This document shows positions 1-4,959 of a stretch of DNA of 10,086 nt, piece by piece. Position numbers and translations under genes: made by a program. Position 1 is the first letter of the stretch; each line of letters begins with the position of its first letter. Below the pieces are notes generated by a model. That model ran no database searches. It saw nothing but the letters and a program-made list of their open reading frames with translations, and was not told the DNA's origin. This DNA is from an uncultured Clostridia bacterium (GTDB lineage: Bacteria > Bacillota > Clostridia > Christensenellales > UBA1242): positions 1 through 10,086 of the forward strand of contig CAMLUY010000027.1 in assembly GCA_946487985.1 (NCBI GenBank). Reading direction: 5' to 3'.

Positions 1-50
1 ATCCTTCCGCTCGCTCCCAATGCTGACGGTAGTCCGTCACGACCGGGCTA
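1..50. other. GC-rich hairpin-rich block at the window edge
   Basis: About 31 of these 50 bases are G or C, clearly above the A+T-rich genes around it. It holds a perfect small hairpin, GACGG-TAGT-CCGTC, at about 25-38. A second one, GGGCT-ATGAAG-AGCCC at 45-60, spans the junction with tadA. Translated on the minus strand in any frame it does not continue the TadA protein. It shares words such as CCGCTCGC with the GC-rich repeat block near 3530-3670, so it may be a copy of the same repeat class, but that link is weak. It could equally be an assembly edge artefact or the start of an inserted element. Confidence 0.4.
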
Positions 51-248
51 TGAAGAGCCCAGCTTTTTACAGGCCTTTTCGATGGCAATCAGTTCTGCGT
101 GTCCAGTTGCCATTTGACTTTTTTCACGGCTGTTTCTGCCACGCGATAAAATTTTGCCATCTTTGACAATCACAGCCCCAATCGGCACTTCATCATTTTC
201 AAGCGCAAGCCTTGCCTGAGCCATCGCTTGCAACATAAAGTCATTCAT
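48..248 (-). pseudogene. tadA: TadA-like tRNA adenosine deaminase, N-terminal fragment only
   Basis: TadA deaminates adenosine 34 of tRNA-Arg(ACG) to inosine. The 66 residues match its N-terminal half: the EVPIGAVIV core strand near residues 20-28 and the HAE zinc/proton-shuttle motif within GHAELIAIEKA at about 50-60. Family members are usually about 150 residues. Here the frame ends at a TAG after KLGSS, just where the conserved W-R-L and then the catalytic P-C-x-x-C zinc motif should follow, so the product as read cannot be active. No other frame recovers the missing part within the 47 bases left. The ATG at 246-248 has no SD and sits 6 nt after a good -10 box, suggesting a leaderless mRNA. 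Either the gene is disrupted by the GC-rich block or the window edge is a wrong join; since tadA is generally essential, the second is quite possible. Confidence 0.75.
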
Positions 249-254
249 AGCAAT

Positions 255-283
255 ATTTTAATAAATTTTTGCGGTAAAGTAAA
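255..283 (-). promoter_or_regulatory. Promoter of tadA fragment
   Basis: Read on the minus strand: TTTACT, 17 nt, TAAAAT. The -10 box ends 6 nt before the ATG, so the predicted transcription start falls on the A of the start codon. It lies back to back with the plus-strand promoter at 294-322. Confidence 0.5.
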
Positions 284-293
284 GCACTTTTGT

Positions 294-322
294 TTGTCTT
301 TTGTCTTTTATTGTTGTATAAT
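294..322 (+). promoter_or_regulatory. Promoter of the first CPBP gene
   Basis: TTGTCT (294-299), a 17-nt spacer and a perfect TATAAT (317-322). The ATG at 329 begins 6 nt after the -10 box, so the transcript is predicted to be leaderless. Confidence 0.7.
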
Positions 323-328
323 GAAGCA

Positions 329-1330
329 ATGAATACTCAAAAAATCAATACTACAACCTTTGAAAAACGCAAATTTTATAATGACGATGACAGCGGCAGG
401 GTGTTTTTGTTCGCTCTTCTTGTGCCAATCCTTCTTTCTATTTTGTTCACACTCATTCAAAACGCCATTGCTGGTGCTCAAAATGTCGAACCTGAAACAA
501 TTTCAGACAATATCTGGTTCAGCTTTGCATACGGCATAACATGCAGCGCTGCCTATGTGATATTGTACCTTGTCTACAATAAATGCTATCGCATTGAATA
601 CAACGCTATTGGCATGAAAGTCAAAATGAAGTGGCACACCTATGCGATCGTCATCGCAATAGGGGTGATTTCGCTTTTTGGCATTCAATATTTCATCGGC
701 GTAGTTGACAACCTTTTGAAACTCATCGGCTTCCCGCTTGAAGAGGCTTTGCCAGGCAGCCCTGAAACTTTGACAAATCCTCAAAGCCTTGGCACATTCT
801 TCCTTGCAATCTTTGCCACCGCACTTCTGCCGGCAATAACCGAAGAACTGCTTTTCCGCGGCATCATTTTTCAGGGGCTTCGCTCACGTTTTGGCGACAA
901 CAGTTCAATCTTCATTTCTGCTGCCTTTTTCGCCCTCATGCACCAAAACCTTCAACAGCTTGTCTATCCCTTCATTCTCGGCTCAATTATGGCATGGATA
1001 GTGGTCAGAACAGGCTCGCTGCTGTCATCAATGATTGTACATTTTATCAACAATTTCTTGGTTATACTGTTTTCATACCTAAGAAATACAACAGGATTTT
1101 CAATAGCTCTGCCAAATGCATGGTGGACATACCTTGTTGCTTTTGTTCTGCTTGCAGCAACTGCCGCTATAATATATCTTATTGACAGATTTTATTTCAA
1201 ACACCAAAGCGCCACGCAAGCCGAGCGCACCTCACAAAAAACTTCAAAGTACATTTTTATTGCAATAGGCGTGGGCGTTGCACTTTACCTCTTCCTCACC
1301 ATCTTTACATTTGTCAGCGCGATGGGGTGA
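329..1330 (+). CDS. CPBP-family intramembrane metalloprotease (Abi/CAAX-like)
   Basis: A 333-residue multi-pass membrane protein with the three CPBP signature motifs: EELLFR (residues 172-177, ExxxR type), FALMH (201-205) and HFINN (238-242). These supply the glutamate, histidine and asparagine residues of the intramembrane active site. Hydrophobic segments lie at about 25-50, 63-83, 104-125, 155-170, 193-225, 232-252, 257-276 and a last one near 310-333. A reading frame extends upstream to a TTG at 290, but that start lies before the promoter at 294-322, so I chose the ATG at 329. Family members do CAAX processing, bacteriocin self-immunity or unknown proteolysis; the substrate here cannot be told. 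A paralogue lies 300 bp downstream, but a hairpin separates the two transcription units. Confidence 0.9.
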   Translation: MNTQKINTTTFEKRKFYNDDDSGRVFLFALLVPILLSILFTLIQNAIAGAQNVEPETISDNIWFSFAYGITCSAAYVILYLVYNKCYRIEYNAIGMKVKMKWHTYAIVIAIGVISLFGIQYFIGVVDNLLKLIGFPLEEALPGSPETLTNPQSLGTFFLAIFATALLPAITEELLFRGIIFQGLRSRFGDNSSIFISAAFFALMHQNLQQLVYPFILGSIMAWIVVRTGSLLSSMIVHFINNFLVILFSYLRNTTGFSIALPNAWWTYLVAFVLLAATAAIIYLIDRFYFKHQSATQAERTSQKTSKYIFIAIGVGVALYLFLTIFTFVSAMG

Positions 1331-1390
1331 GTAAAATCCCATTGTTCAATCCTGCCAATTTTATTGACAATATTTTACCTTTATTTTAAT
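1331..1390 (+). terminator. Hairpin terminator after first CPBP gene
   Basis: Directly after the TGA stop, GTAAAAT (1331-1337) pairs with ATTTTAC (1372-1378). Inside it ATTGTTCAAT (1341-1350) pairs with ATTGACAAT (1363-1371) with one bulge. The following CTTTATTTTAAT is T-rich. The stem is A+T-rich, so it may terminate only partly. Confidence 0.5.
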
Positions 1391-1400
1391 AATTATTTGA

Positions 1401-1429
1401 TTGACAACGTATGATAAAAGTATTATTAT
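1401..1429 (+). promoter_or_regulatory. Candidate promoter of the small membrane protein/CPBP/rlmH unit
   Basis: TTGACA (1401-1406), 17 nt, TATTAT (1424-1429). A second TTGACA at 1364-1369, 17 nt before TAATAA (1387-1392), is an alternative. The choice matters for the start of the small gene that follows: the first promoter would exclude a start at 1401, the second would place a TTG start 8 nt after the -10 box. Confidence 0.5.
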
Positions 1430-1616
1430 TGCTTGCGGTGTAAATATCATATTAATAACTGTGATGATAAAATTTTATTTGTATAAAATTTTACTTAATC
1501 GTGGTGAACTTGCAGCCATCGCGATACACGGTTTAAAAACAGCTGCTTTGCACATTTCAACCATGGTTGTACTTGGCTCAGCAATTGTTGTTGTAGGTTT
1601 TCAATCAATAAATTAA
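1401..1616 (+). CDS. Small two-helix membrane protein, unrecognised
   Basis: I do not recognise this protein. The 71-residue frame predicts two membrane helices (about residues 7-30 and 38-68) joined by a short polar turn, KILLNRGE. That hairpin shape is the main reason to think it is coding. The start is uncertain: TTG at 1401 gives both helices but overlaps a consensus -35 box, while GTG 1461 or ATG 1464 give only about 50 residues and lack an SD. The TAA stop at 1614-1616 runs into the TAAGGAG that serves as the SD for the next gene, so the two are likely co-transcribed and may be translationally coupled. It may be an accessory or regulator of the downstream CPBP protease, but only position supports that. 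Confidence 0.45.
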   Translation: MTTYDKSIIIACGVNIILITVMIKFYLYKILLNRGELAAIAIHGLKTAALHISTMVVLGSAIVVVGFQSIN

Positions 1617-1625
1617 GGAGTACAC

Positions 1626-2777
1626 ATGAATACAAAACAGAAAATATCAAAGAGCGCAATGATCTGTTACAGCGTTATTGTCGCACTCTTTGTTACAATT
1701 CGCATGCTTTCTTCATTTGATGTCCTAGACTTTTTGGGTGATGTCGGCAGCTATGTGCTGAATGTTATTGTTCAAGTTGGACTTCTTTTTACCATATCAG
1801 TTTTCATGTTTGCAGGATTGCAAAAACGCAAACCAAAGCAGGTTTTCAGCTACTACGGATTCAAAAAAATATCTTGGCGCTCAATAATTTACTCAATACT
1901 CATCGGTATCATTGTCTATATTCTTAATGTATTTTTGGTAACCATCATTAACAGCATACTTACCTCGATTGGCTACTCATCAAGTGGCGGTACGACCATG
2001 TCTTCATATCCATTCTGGCTGTTCTTGATAAACCTTGTTGTCACAGCAGTACTGCCAGGCATATGCGAAGAGACCGTTCACCGAGGCATGCTGCTTCGAG
2101 GGCTCAGCTCTCTTGGCATCAACAAAGCAATCCTGATTTCCTCATTTCTTTTCGGACTTTTGCACCTCAATATTGAGCAGTGCTTCTACGCCATTGTGAT
2201 TGGCATCTTCCTTGGCTATCTGACGGCCTTCTGCGGTTCAATCTATCCTGCAATGATAATTCATTTCATGAACAACGGCCTCAGTGTTTTCATGTCATAC
2301 TCGGTTTTCAATAACTTGGGTTTTGAGGGCATGTTCAACTGGATAAACTTCAATCTTGAAAATAATCCGCTGATTGCAATTCTCTTTGTCATCTGCCTTA
2401 TCGTACTTCTTTCAATACTGCTTTGCATTCTTGTTCGTGCGCTTTATCGGGATACAGCACTCAGACGCATCAGCAAACTTCAAGAAGCGGTATTTACAGA
2501 AGTAATGCGCACTTCATATATCAATGAAGTCAAAGAAATGACCGAAAACAGCTCGGAAGGTGAGGGCCCGCAAGAAAATCCTGAACAGGACAGAGAAAAG
2601 CTTAAAGCGCTCATTCATGAACAGGCAATAAAAACGGGCGCGACAGACATTATTGACTATGAGAATGAAGAAAATGAAGGCGGCAAGCGCGATGTTGTAA
2701 CCACCATACTCATTACAGCATGCTTTGTCCTGACAACAGCAGTAACCATATTCACTTTGATTTGGGGGATTTTGTGA
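1626..2777 (+). CDS. CPBP-family intramembrane metalloprotease with C-terminal cytoplasmic tail
   Basis: A 383-residue membrane protein with the same active-site motifs as the gene at 329: EETVHR (residues 148-153), FGLLH (176-180) and HFMNN (213-217). After the protease core (to about residue 275) comes a polar, Glu-rich segment of about 70 residues (roughly 283-352). It contains a likely helical charged stretch, and a final membrane helix follows at 355-383. The tail is absent from the upstream paralogue and may hold the protease near a partner. The start is clear: AAGGAG lies 7 nt before ATG 1626. The stop overlaps the GTG start of rlmH. Substrate unknown. Confidence 0.9.
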   Translation: MNTKQKISKSAMICYSVIVALFVTIRMLSSFDVLDFLGDVGSYVLNVIVQVGLLFTISVFMFAGLQKRKPKQVFSYYGFKKISWRSIIYSILIGIIVYILNVFLVTIINSILTSIGYSSSGGTTMSSYPFWLFLINLVVTAVLPGICEETVHRGMLLRGLSSLGINKAILISSFLFGLLHLNIEQCFYAIVIGIFLGYLTAFCGSIYPAMIIHFMNNGLSVFMSYSVFNNLGFEGMFNWINFNLENNPLIAILFVICLIVLLSILLCILVRALYRDTALRRISKLQEAVFTEVMRTSYINEVKEMTENSSEGEGPQENPEQDREKLKALIHEQAIKTGATDIIDYENEENEGGKRDVVTTILITACFVLTTAVTIFTLIWGIL

Positions 2778-3232
2778 TTCACATCAAAATTGTTGCAGTC
2801 GGAAATTTGAAAGAAGATTTTTGGCAGGCAGCTGAAAATGAATATAAAAAACGCCTGAAAAAGTTTTGCGATTTGCAAATTGTTGAAATCGCTGAGCAAA
2901 ATATACTATCAGATGTGGAAAAGATAAAAAATCGTGAGGGTGAGGACATTCTTGCTCACATCGCAGGTACGCCAATACTGCTTGACATTCATGGCAAAGA
3001 GTTTTCAAGCGAAGACCTAGCCAACAAAATTGCAGATATTTCACAAATCAGCAGCACCATAACCTTTGTTATCGGCGGCTCATATGGCGTCAGCGACTTG
3101 ATTAAATCGCAAATAAGCCAAAAGCTTTCATTTGGCAAAATAACTTTACCGCACAATCTTGCACGAGTAGTTCTGCTTGAACAAATCTACCGTGCATTCA
3201 TGATCAACAGTGGCAGTAAATATCATAAATAA
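2774..3232 (+). CDS. rlmH: 23S rRNA (pseudouridine1915-N3)-methyltransferase RlmH
   Basis: RlmH is a small SPOUT-class enzyme that uses S-adenosylmethionine to methylate pseudouridine 1915 in helix 69 of 23S rRNA on assembled 70S ribosomes. The 152-residue product has the family start (IKIVAVGNLKE), the LLDIHGKEFSSEDLA segment, the cofactor-knot FVIGGSYG motif near residue 110, and the hallmark end EQIYRAF...YHK. The family is about 155-160 residues. I set the start at GTG 2774, which overlaps the TGA of the preceding gene (GTGA) with GGGGGA about 6 nt upstream; the frame extends further back but without family similarity. The coupling with a protease gene is probably incidental. The usual P before YHK is K here, a minor oddity. 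Confidence 0.93.
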   Translation: MIHIKIVAVGNLKEDFWQAAENEYKKRLKKFCDLQIVEIAEQNILSDVEKIKNREGEDILAHIAGTPILLDIHGKEFSSEDLANKIADISQISSTITFVIGGSYGVSDLIKSQISQKLSFGKITLPHNLARVVLLEQIYRAFMINSGSKYHK

Positions 3233-3264
3233 AAAATGTGCATCTTCGCACATTTTATTTTTAC
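3233..3264. terminator. Two-way intrinsic terminator between convergent genes
   Basis: AAAATGTGC (3233-3241), loop ATCTTC, GCACATTTT (3248-3256), then ATTTTT. The stem is a perfect 9 bp. Read on the minus strand it is followed by TTTTTTATTT, so it can end both rlmH and the small minus-strand gene at 3293-3376. Confidence 0.85.
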
Positions 3265-3292
3265 AGATTTTTATATTTCACTTTTGCAGATA

Positions 3293-3376
3293 TTACATGA
3301 GGTTAAAAAAGAGAATCGTGAACAGTGAACCCAAAAAGACAGCCAAAAGCGTCAATACCGAAAGATTTTTATACAT
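3293..3376 (-). CDS. 27-residue single-helix membrane peptide
   Basis: A very short gene, below most annotation cut-offs. It reads MYKNLSVLTLL then AVFLGSLFTILFFNLM and ends in TAA (3293-3295). Residues 5-26 form one hydrophobic helix after a short Lys-bearing N-terminus. Support for coding is good for this size: AAAAAGGAG stands 8 nt before the ATG on the minus strand, there is a terminator 36 bp downstream facing this gene, and an operator-like palindrome lies upstream. I do not recognise it. Size and shape resemble small membrane-acting peptides such as type I toxins or regulatory subunits of membrane complexes; neither is shown by the sequence. Confidence 0.6.
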   Translation of the reverse strand: MYKNLSVLTLLAVFLGSLFTILFFNLM

Positions 3377-3411
3377 GCTTCAAACTCCTTTTTAAATTTA
3401 ATTTTACGAGT

Positions 3412-3428
3412 ATTGGCATATTGCCAAT
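3412..3428. promoter_or_regulatory. Operator-like palindrome upstream of the 27-residue peptide
   Basis: ATTGGCA-TAT-TGCCAAT: perfect 7-bp arms around a 3-nt centre, about 36 bp before the small gene's start. On the minus strand TTGGCA could serve as a -35 box with TAAAAT 15 nt on, a short spacing, so a bound protein would overlap the promoter. The regulator is unknown. Confidence 0.45.
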
Positions 3429-3508
3429 TTATGGAAAGACTTTTGTAAGAATACTATCCAAATTTAAATTAAACTTGATAAAATTTTCAGATTGAAGAAA
3501 ACTCACGA

Positions 3509-3690
3509 ACAAAGCTTACGCTTTGTCTATTCGCCACGCTTCGCACGGCTCATAGCTCCGCTCGCCACGCTTCGCACGGCTCATAGCTCCGCTCGCCACG
3601 CTTCGCACGGCTCGCTCTCGCGCACGCTCGCTTTCAGCTCGCACGCGCGCCGCACGGCTTACGCCACGCGGCAAAAATCACTCCGTTCGA
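3509..3690. repeat. GC-rich intergenic repeat block
   Basis: A stretch of roughly two-thirds G+C in an A+T-rich setting, between two minus-strand genes. It opens with a hairpin ACAAAGC-TTAC-GCTTTGT (3509-3526), holds the 31-bp tandem repeat (3532-3613), and closes with a hairpin at 3649-3672: GCCGC, two unpaired bases, GGC, loop TTAC, then the mirror arm. Both hairpins share the TTAC loop. The words CGCCACGC and CGCACGGCT recur throughout. Reading frames cross it by chance, but the 31-bp period shifts frame at each copy, so it is not protein-coding. I see no T-tract that would make it a classic terminator. It is probably an intergenic repeat family, transcribed or not. Confidence 0.7.
3532..3613. 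repeat. 31-bp tandem repeat, about 2.6 copies
   Basis: Copy 1 is 3532-3562, copy 2 is 3563-3593 (identical), and a 20-base partial copy is 3594-3613. Each unit starts CGCCACGCTTCGCACGGCTC and ends ATAGCTCCGCT. Confidence 0.9.
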
Positions 3691-3713
3691 TATATTCTGT
3701 CGGCCTGTTTTTA

Positions 3714-4145
3714 TCAATCATATTTGTCATTATGCCGTTCATCAAAGTGTTCATTAAACAGCCCTTTTTCGTATGAATTGCGATAGTTGCGCTCCTCGTC
3801 GGATATTCCAAGCTCTCGACTTGCTTCTACATCAGCGTTGCTGCGCACATAACTGCCGCGATCACTTTCAGAGCTCTGCGATGACGATTGGGTTTGCATT
3901 TTTTCTATGTTTTTGGCAAGATCTTTTTTGTTGCGCCTTGAAAAAACTGCAAGAGTGCCCTTGCCTTTGATAAGCTTGTACACAAGAATTATGCTTGACG
4001 CGCCAATGATGATGTAGATAATCCTTGAAAAAACGCTGGCCTGATAGCCAAAGATGCCAGCAACAAAATCATACTGCAAAAGGCCAATCAACAGCCAGTT
4101 GACCGAGCCAATCAATGTCAAAAGAAAAGAGATAATGGTGAGCAT
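3714..4145 (-). CDS. DUF378-family membrane protein with long polar tail
   Basis: The first 60 residues of this 143-residue protein match DUF378 (YuzA-type): LIGSVNWLLIGLLQYD at about 11-26, GIFG near 30-33, then SRIIYIIIGASS. That gives two membrane helices (about 3-23 and 39-58) with the conserved G-x-x-N-W feature. DUF378 proteins are often about 60-80 residues. Here a further 80-residue hydrophilic tail follows, first basic (RRNKKDLAKNIEK, 70-82), then Ser-rich (86-93), then acidic and Tyr/Asn-rich to the end. I chose ATG at 4145 because AGGAGG precedes it by 7 nt on the minus strand; the frame runs upstream to 4268 without support. Function unknown; the tail is probably cytoplasmic and disordered. 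The GC-rich repeat block begins just after the stop. Confidence 0.8.
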   Translation of the reverse strand: MLTIISFLLTLIGSVNWLLIGLLQYDFVAGIFGYQASVFSRIIYIIIGASSIILVYKLIKGKGTLAVFSRRNKKDLAKNIEKMQTQSSSQSSESDRGSYVRSNADVEASRELGISDEERNYRNSYEKGLFNEHFDERHNDKYD

Positions 4146-4211
4146 ACTATTGCCTCCTGAATGTATTGTTTGCAAAAGGTTAAAAAAAATTCTCAAATTA
4201 TCAAAAAAGAT

Positions 4212-4240
4212 TTGACAGCCAAAAGATAAAAGAGTATAAT
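4212..4240 (+). promoter_or_regulatory. Consensus promoter of greA
   Basis: TTGACA (4212-4217), 17 nt, TATAAT (4235-4240): a full match to the sigma-A consensus. Predicted start about 4247, leaving a leader of about 128 nt before greA. Confidence 0.85.
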
Positions 4241-4246
4241 CTATCC

Positions 4247-4374
4247 GAAAATAAATCTTGATGAACATTCAACAAAATAATTGAATATATGAGTATAGAT
4301 TTATTCAATTTTGGCAATGCTTCTTTTTTTATTGGCATTGCTTTAAAAATTTCAACATAAAGGAGAAGAATATC
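4247..4374 (+). promoter_or_regulatory. Structured leader of greA
   Basis: ATTCAA (4267-4272) can pair with TTGAAT (4281-4286). The overlapping ATTGAAT (4280-4286) can instead pair with ATTCAAT (4303-4309), so the two stems exclude each other. A third stem, GCAATGC (4314-4320) with GCATTGC (4335-4341), has a T-rich loop and is followed by TTTAAAAATTT. The SD AAAGGAG is at about 4358-4364. This resembles a leader with alternative folds, but stems of 6-7 A+T-rich pairs are weak. The greA leaders of some bacteria are known to be regulatory; no homology is claimed. Confidence 0.4.
4289..4360 (+). CDS. Possible 23-residue upstream reading frame in the greA leader
   Basis: ATG 4289 to TAA 4358-4360 encodes MSIDLFNFGNASFF then IGIALKIST, a mostly hydrophobic peptide. 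Its stop codon is joined to the greA SD (TAAAGGAG), so a ribosome ending here would sit on the greA start region. There is no SD of its own. It may be chance in T-rich DNA. Confidence 0.25.
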   Translation: MSIDLFNFGNASFFIGIALKIST

Positions 4375-4842
4375 ATGACACATTTACTTACCATTGAAGG
4401 GAAAAAACAACTTGAAGAAAAACTCAATTACTACAAGACTGTCCGCAGGGTAGAGGTTAGCAAAAAAATCGGGGCAGCTCGTGAGTTCGGTGATTTGTCT
4501 GAAAATTCTGAGTACGACGCTGCGAAAGAAGAGCAGGCACAGGTCGAAGCAGAAATCCGTGAAATGGAAGACATTCTTCTCAACTGTCAAATCATTTCAG
4601 CCAAAGATGGCGCAAACAGCGACAAGGTGAGCATAGGCTCAACAGTAAAATTGTATGATGAAGAGTTCGATGAAGAGCTCGTTTACAAAATTCTCGGCGC
4701 AACTGAAAGCGATCCAGCAAATGGAATCATCAGCAATATTTCACCAGTCGGCTCAGCTCTCATGGGTCACCAAAAGGGCGATAAGGTCAAGGTAAAAACC
4801 GAAGGCGGCGAAATAGTATACAAAATTCTTTCAATCAACTAA
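4375..4842 (+). CDS. greA: Transcription elongation factor GreA
   Basis: GreA enters the RNA polymerase secondary channel and stimulates cleavage of backtracked RNA, rescuing stalled complexes. The 155-residue protein has the normal length and order. An N-terminal coiled-coil hairpin (about 1-75) carries the tip motif GDLSENSEYDAAKEEQ, with the acidic pair D40 and E43 that holds the catalytic Mg2+. A C-terminal FKBP-like domain (about 80-155) follows, with VSIGSTVKLYD, the S-x-x-S-P-V-G-S-AL-x-G segment and the terminal YKILSI strand. The SD AAAGGAG lies 10 nt before ATG 4375. It is transcribed from the consensus promoter at 4212-4240 through a structured leader. No clear terminator follows, so some readthrough into the next gene is possible. 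Confidence 0.97.
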   Translation: MTHLLTIEGKKQLEEKLNYYKTVRRVEVSKKIGAAREFGDLSENSEYDAAKEEQAQVEAEIREMEDILLNCQIISAKDGANSDKVSIGSTVKLYDEEFDEELVYKILGATESDPANGIISNISPVGSALMGHQKGDKVKVKTEGGEIVYKILSIN

Positions 4843-4899
4843 TTACCCAAATTAAAGTGGTAAAAATCGATAAAAAACCATAATAATGCTAATATTTTC

Positions 4900-4928
4900 T
4901 TGCAAAACAGATATATTTATAGTATAAT
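4900..4928 (+). promoter_or_regulatory. Promoter of the multi-pass membrane protein gene
   Basis: TTGCAA (4900-4905), 17 nt, TATAAT (4923-4928). Predicted start near 4935, giving a leader of about 25 nt with a weak TTTTGGA SD. Confidence 0.7.
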
Positions 4929-4959
4929 TATTCCATAGTTAAGTTTTGGAAATAAATAT

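Noticed and set aside
1..60. SRP RNA (scRNA/ffs) at the tadA end
   Set aside because: In Bacillus the SRP RNA gene follows tadA and a GGAAGG string is present here, but the conserved GGTC-GGAAGGAAGCAGC tip is missing and the block directly interrupts the tadA coding sequence.
2720..2773. Extended N-terminus of RlmH
   Set aside because: These 18 codons overlap the end of the CPBP gene, do not match RlmH, and the GTG at 2774 has the family start and a purine-rich SD.
3532..3613. CRISPR array
   Set aside because: The units are directly adjacent with no unique spacers, and there are no cas genes.
3492..3776. 94-residue plus-strand reading frame across the GC-rich block
   Set aside because: TTG start without an SD, product is Arg/Ala/His-rich low complexity created by the 31-bp repeats, whose period is not a multiple of three, and it overlaps the end of the DUF378 gene.
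4201..4383. 60-residue minus-strand frame over the greA leader
   Set aside because: It is antisense to a consensus promoter and the greA start, has no SD, and shows no recognisable protein features.
4843..4870. Terminator after greA (TTACC ... GGTAA)
   Set aside because: Only 5 bp of stem, a loop of 11 nt, and no T-tract on the plus strand.
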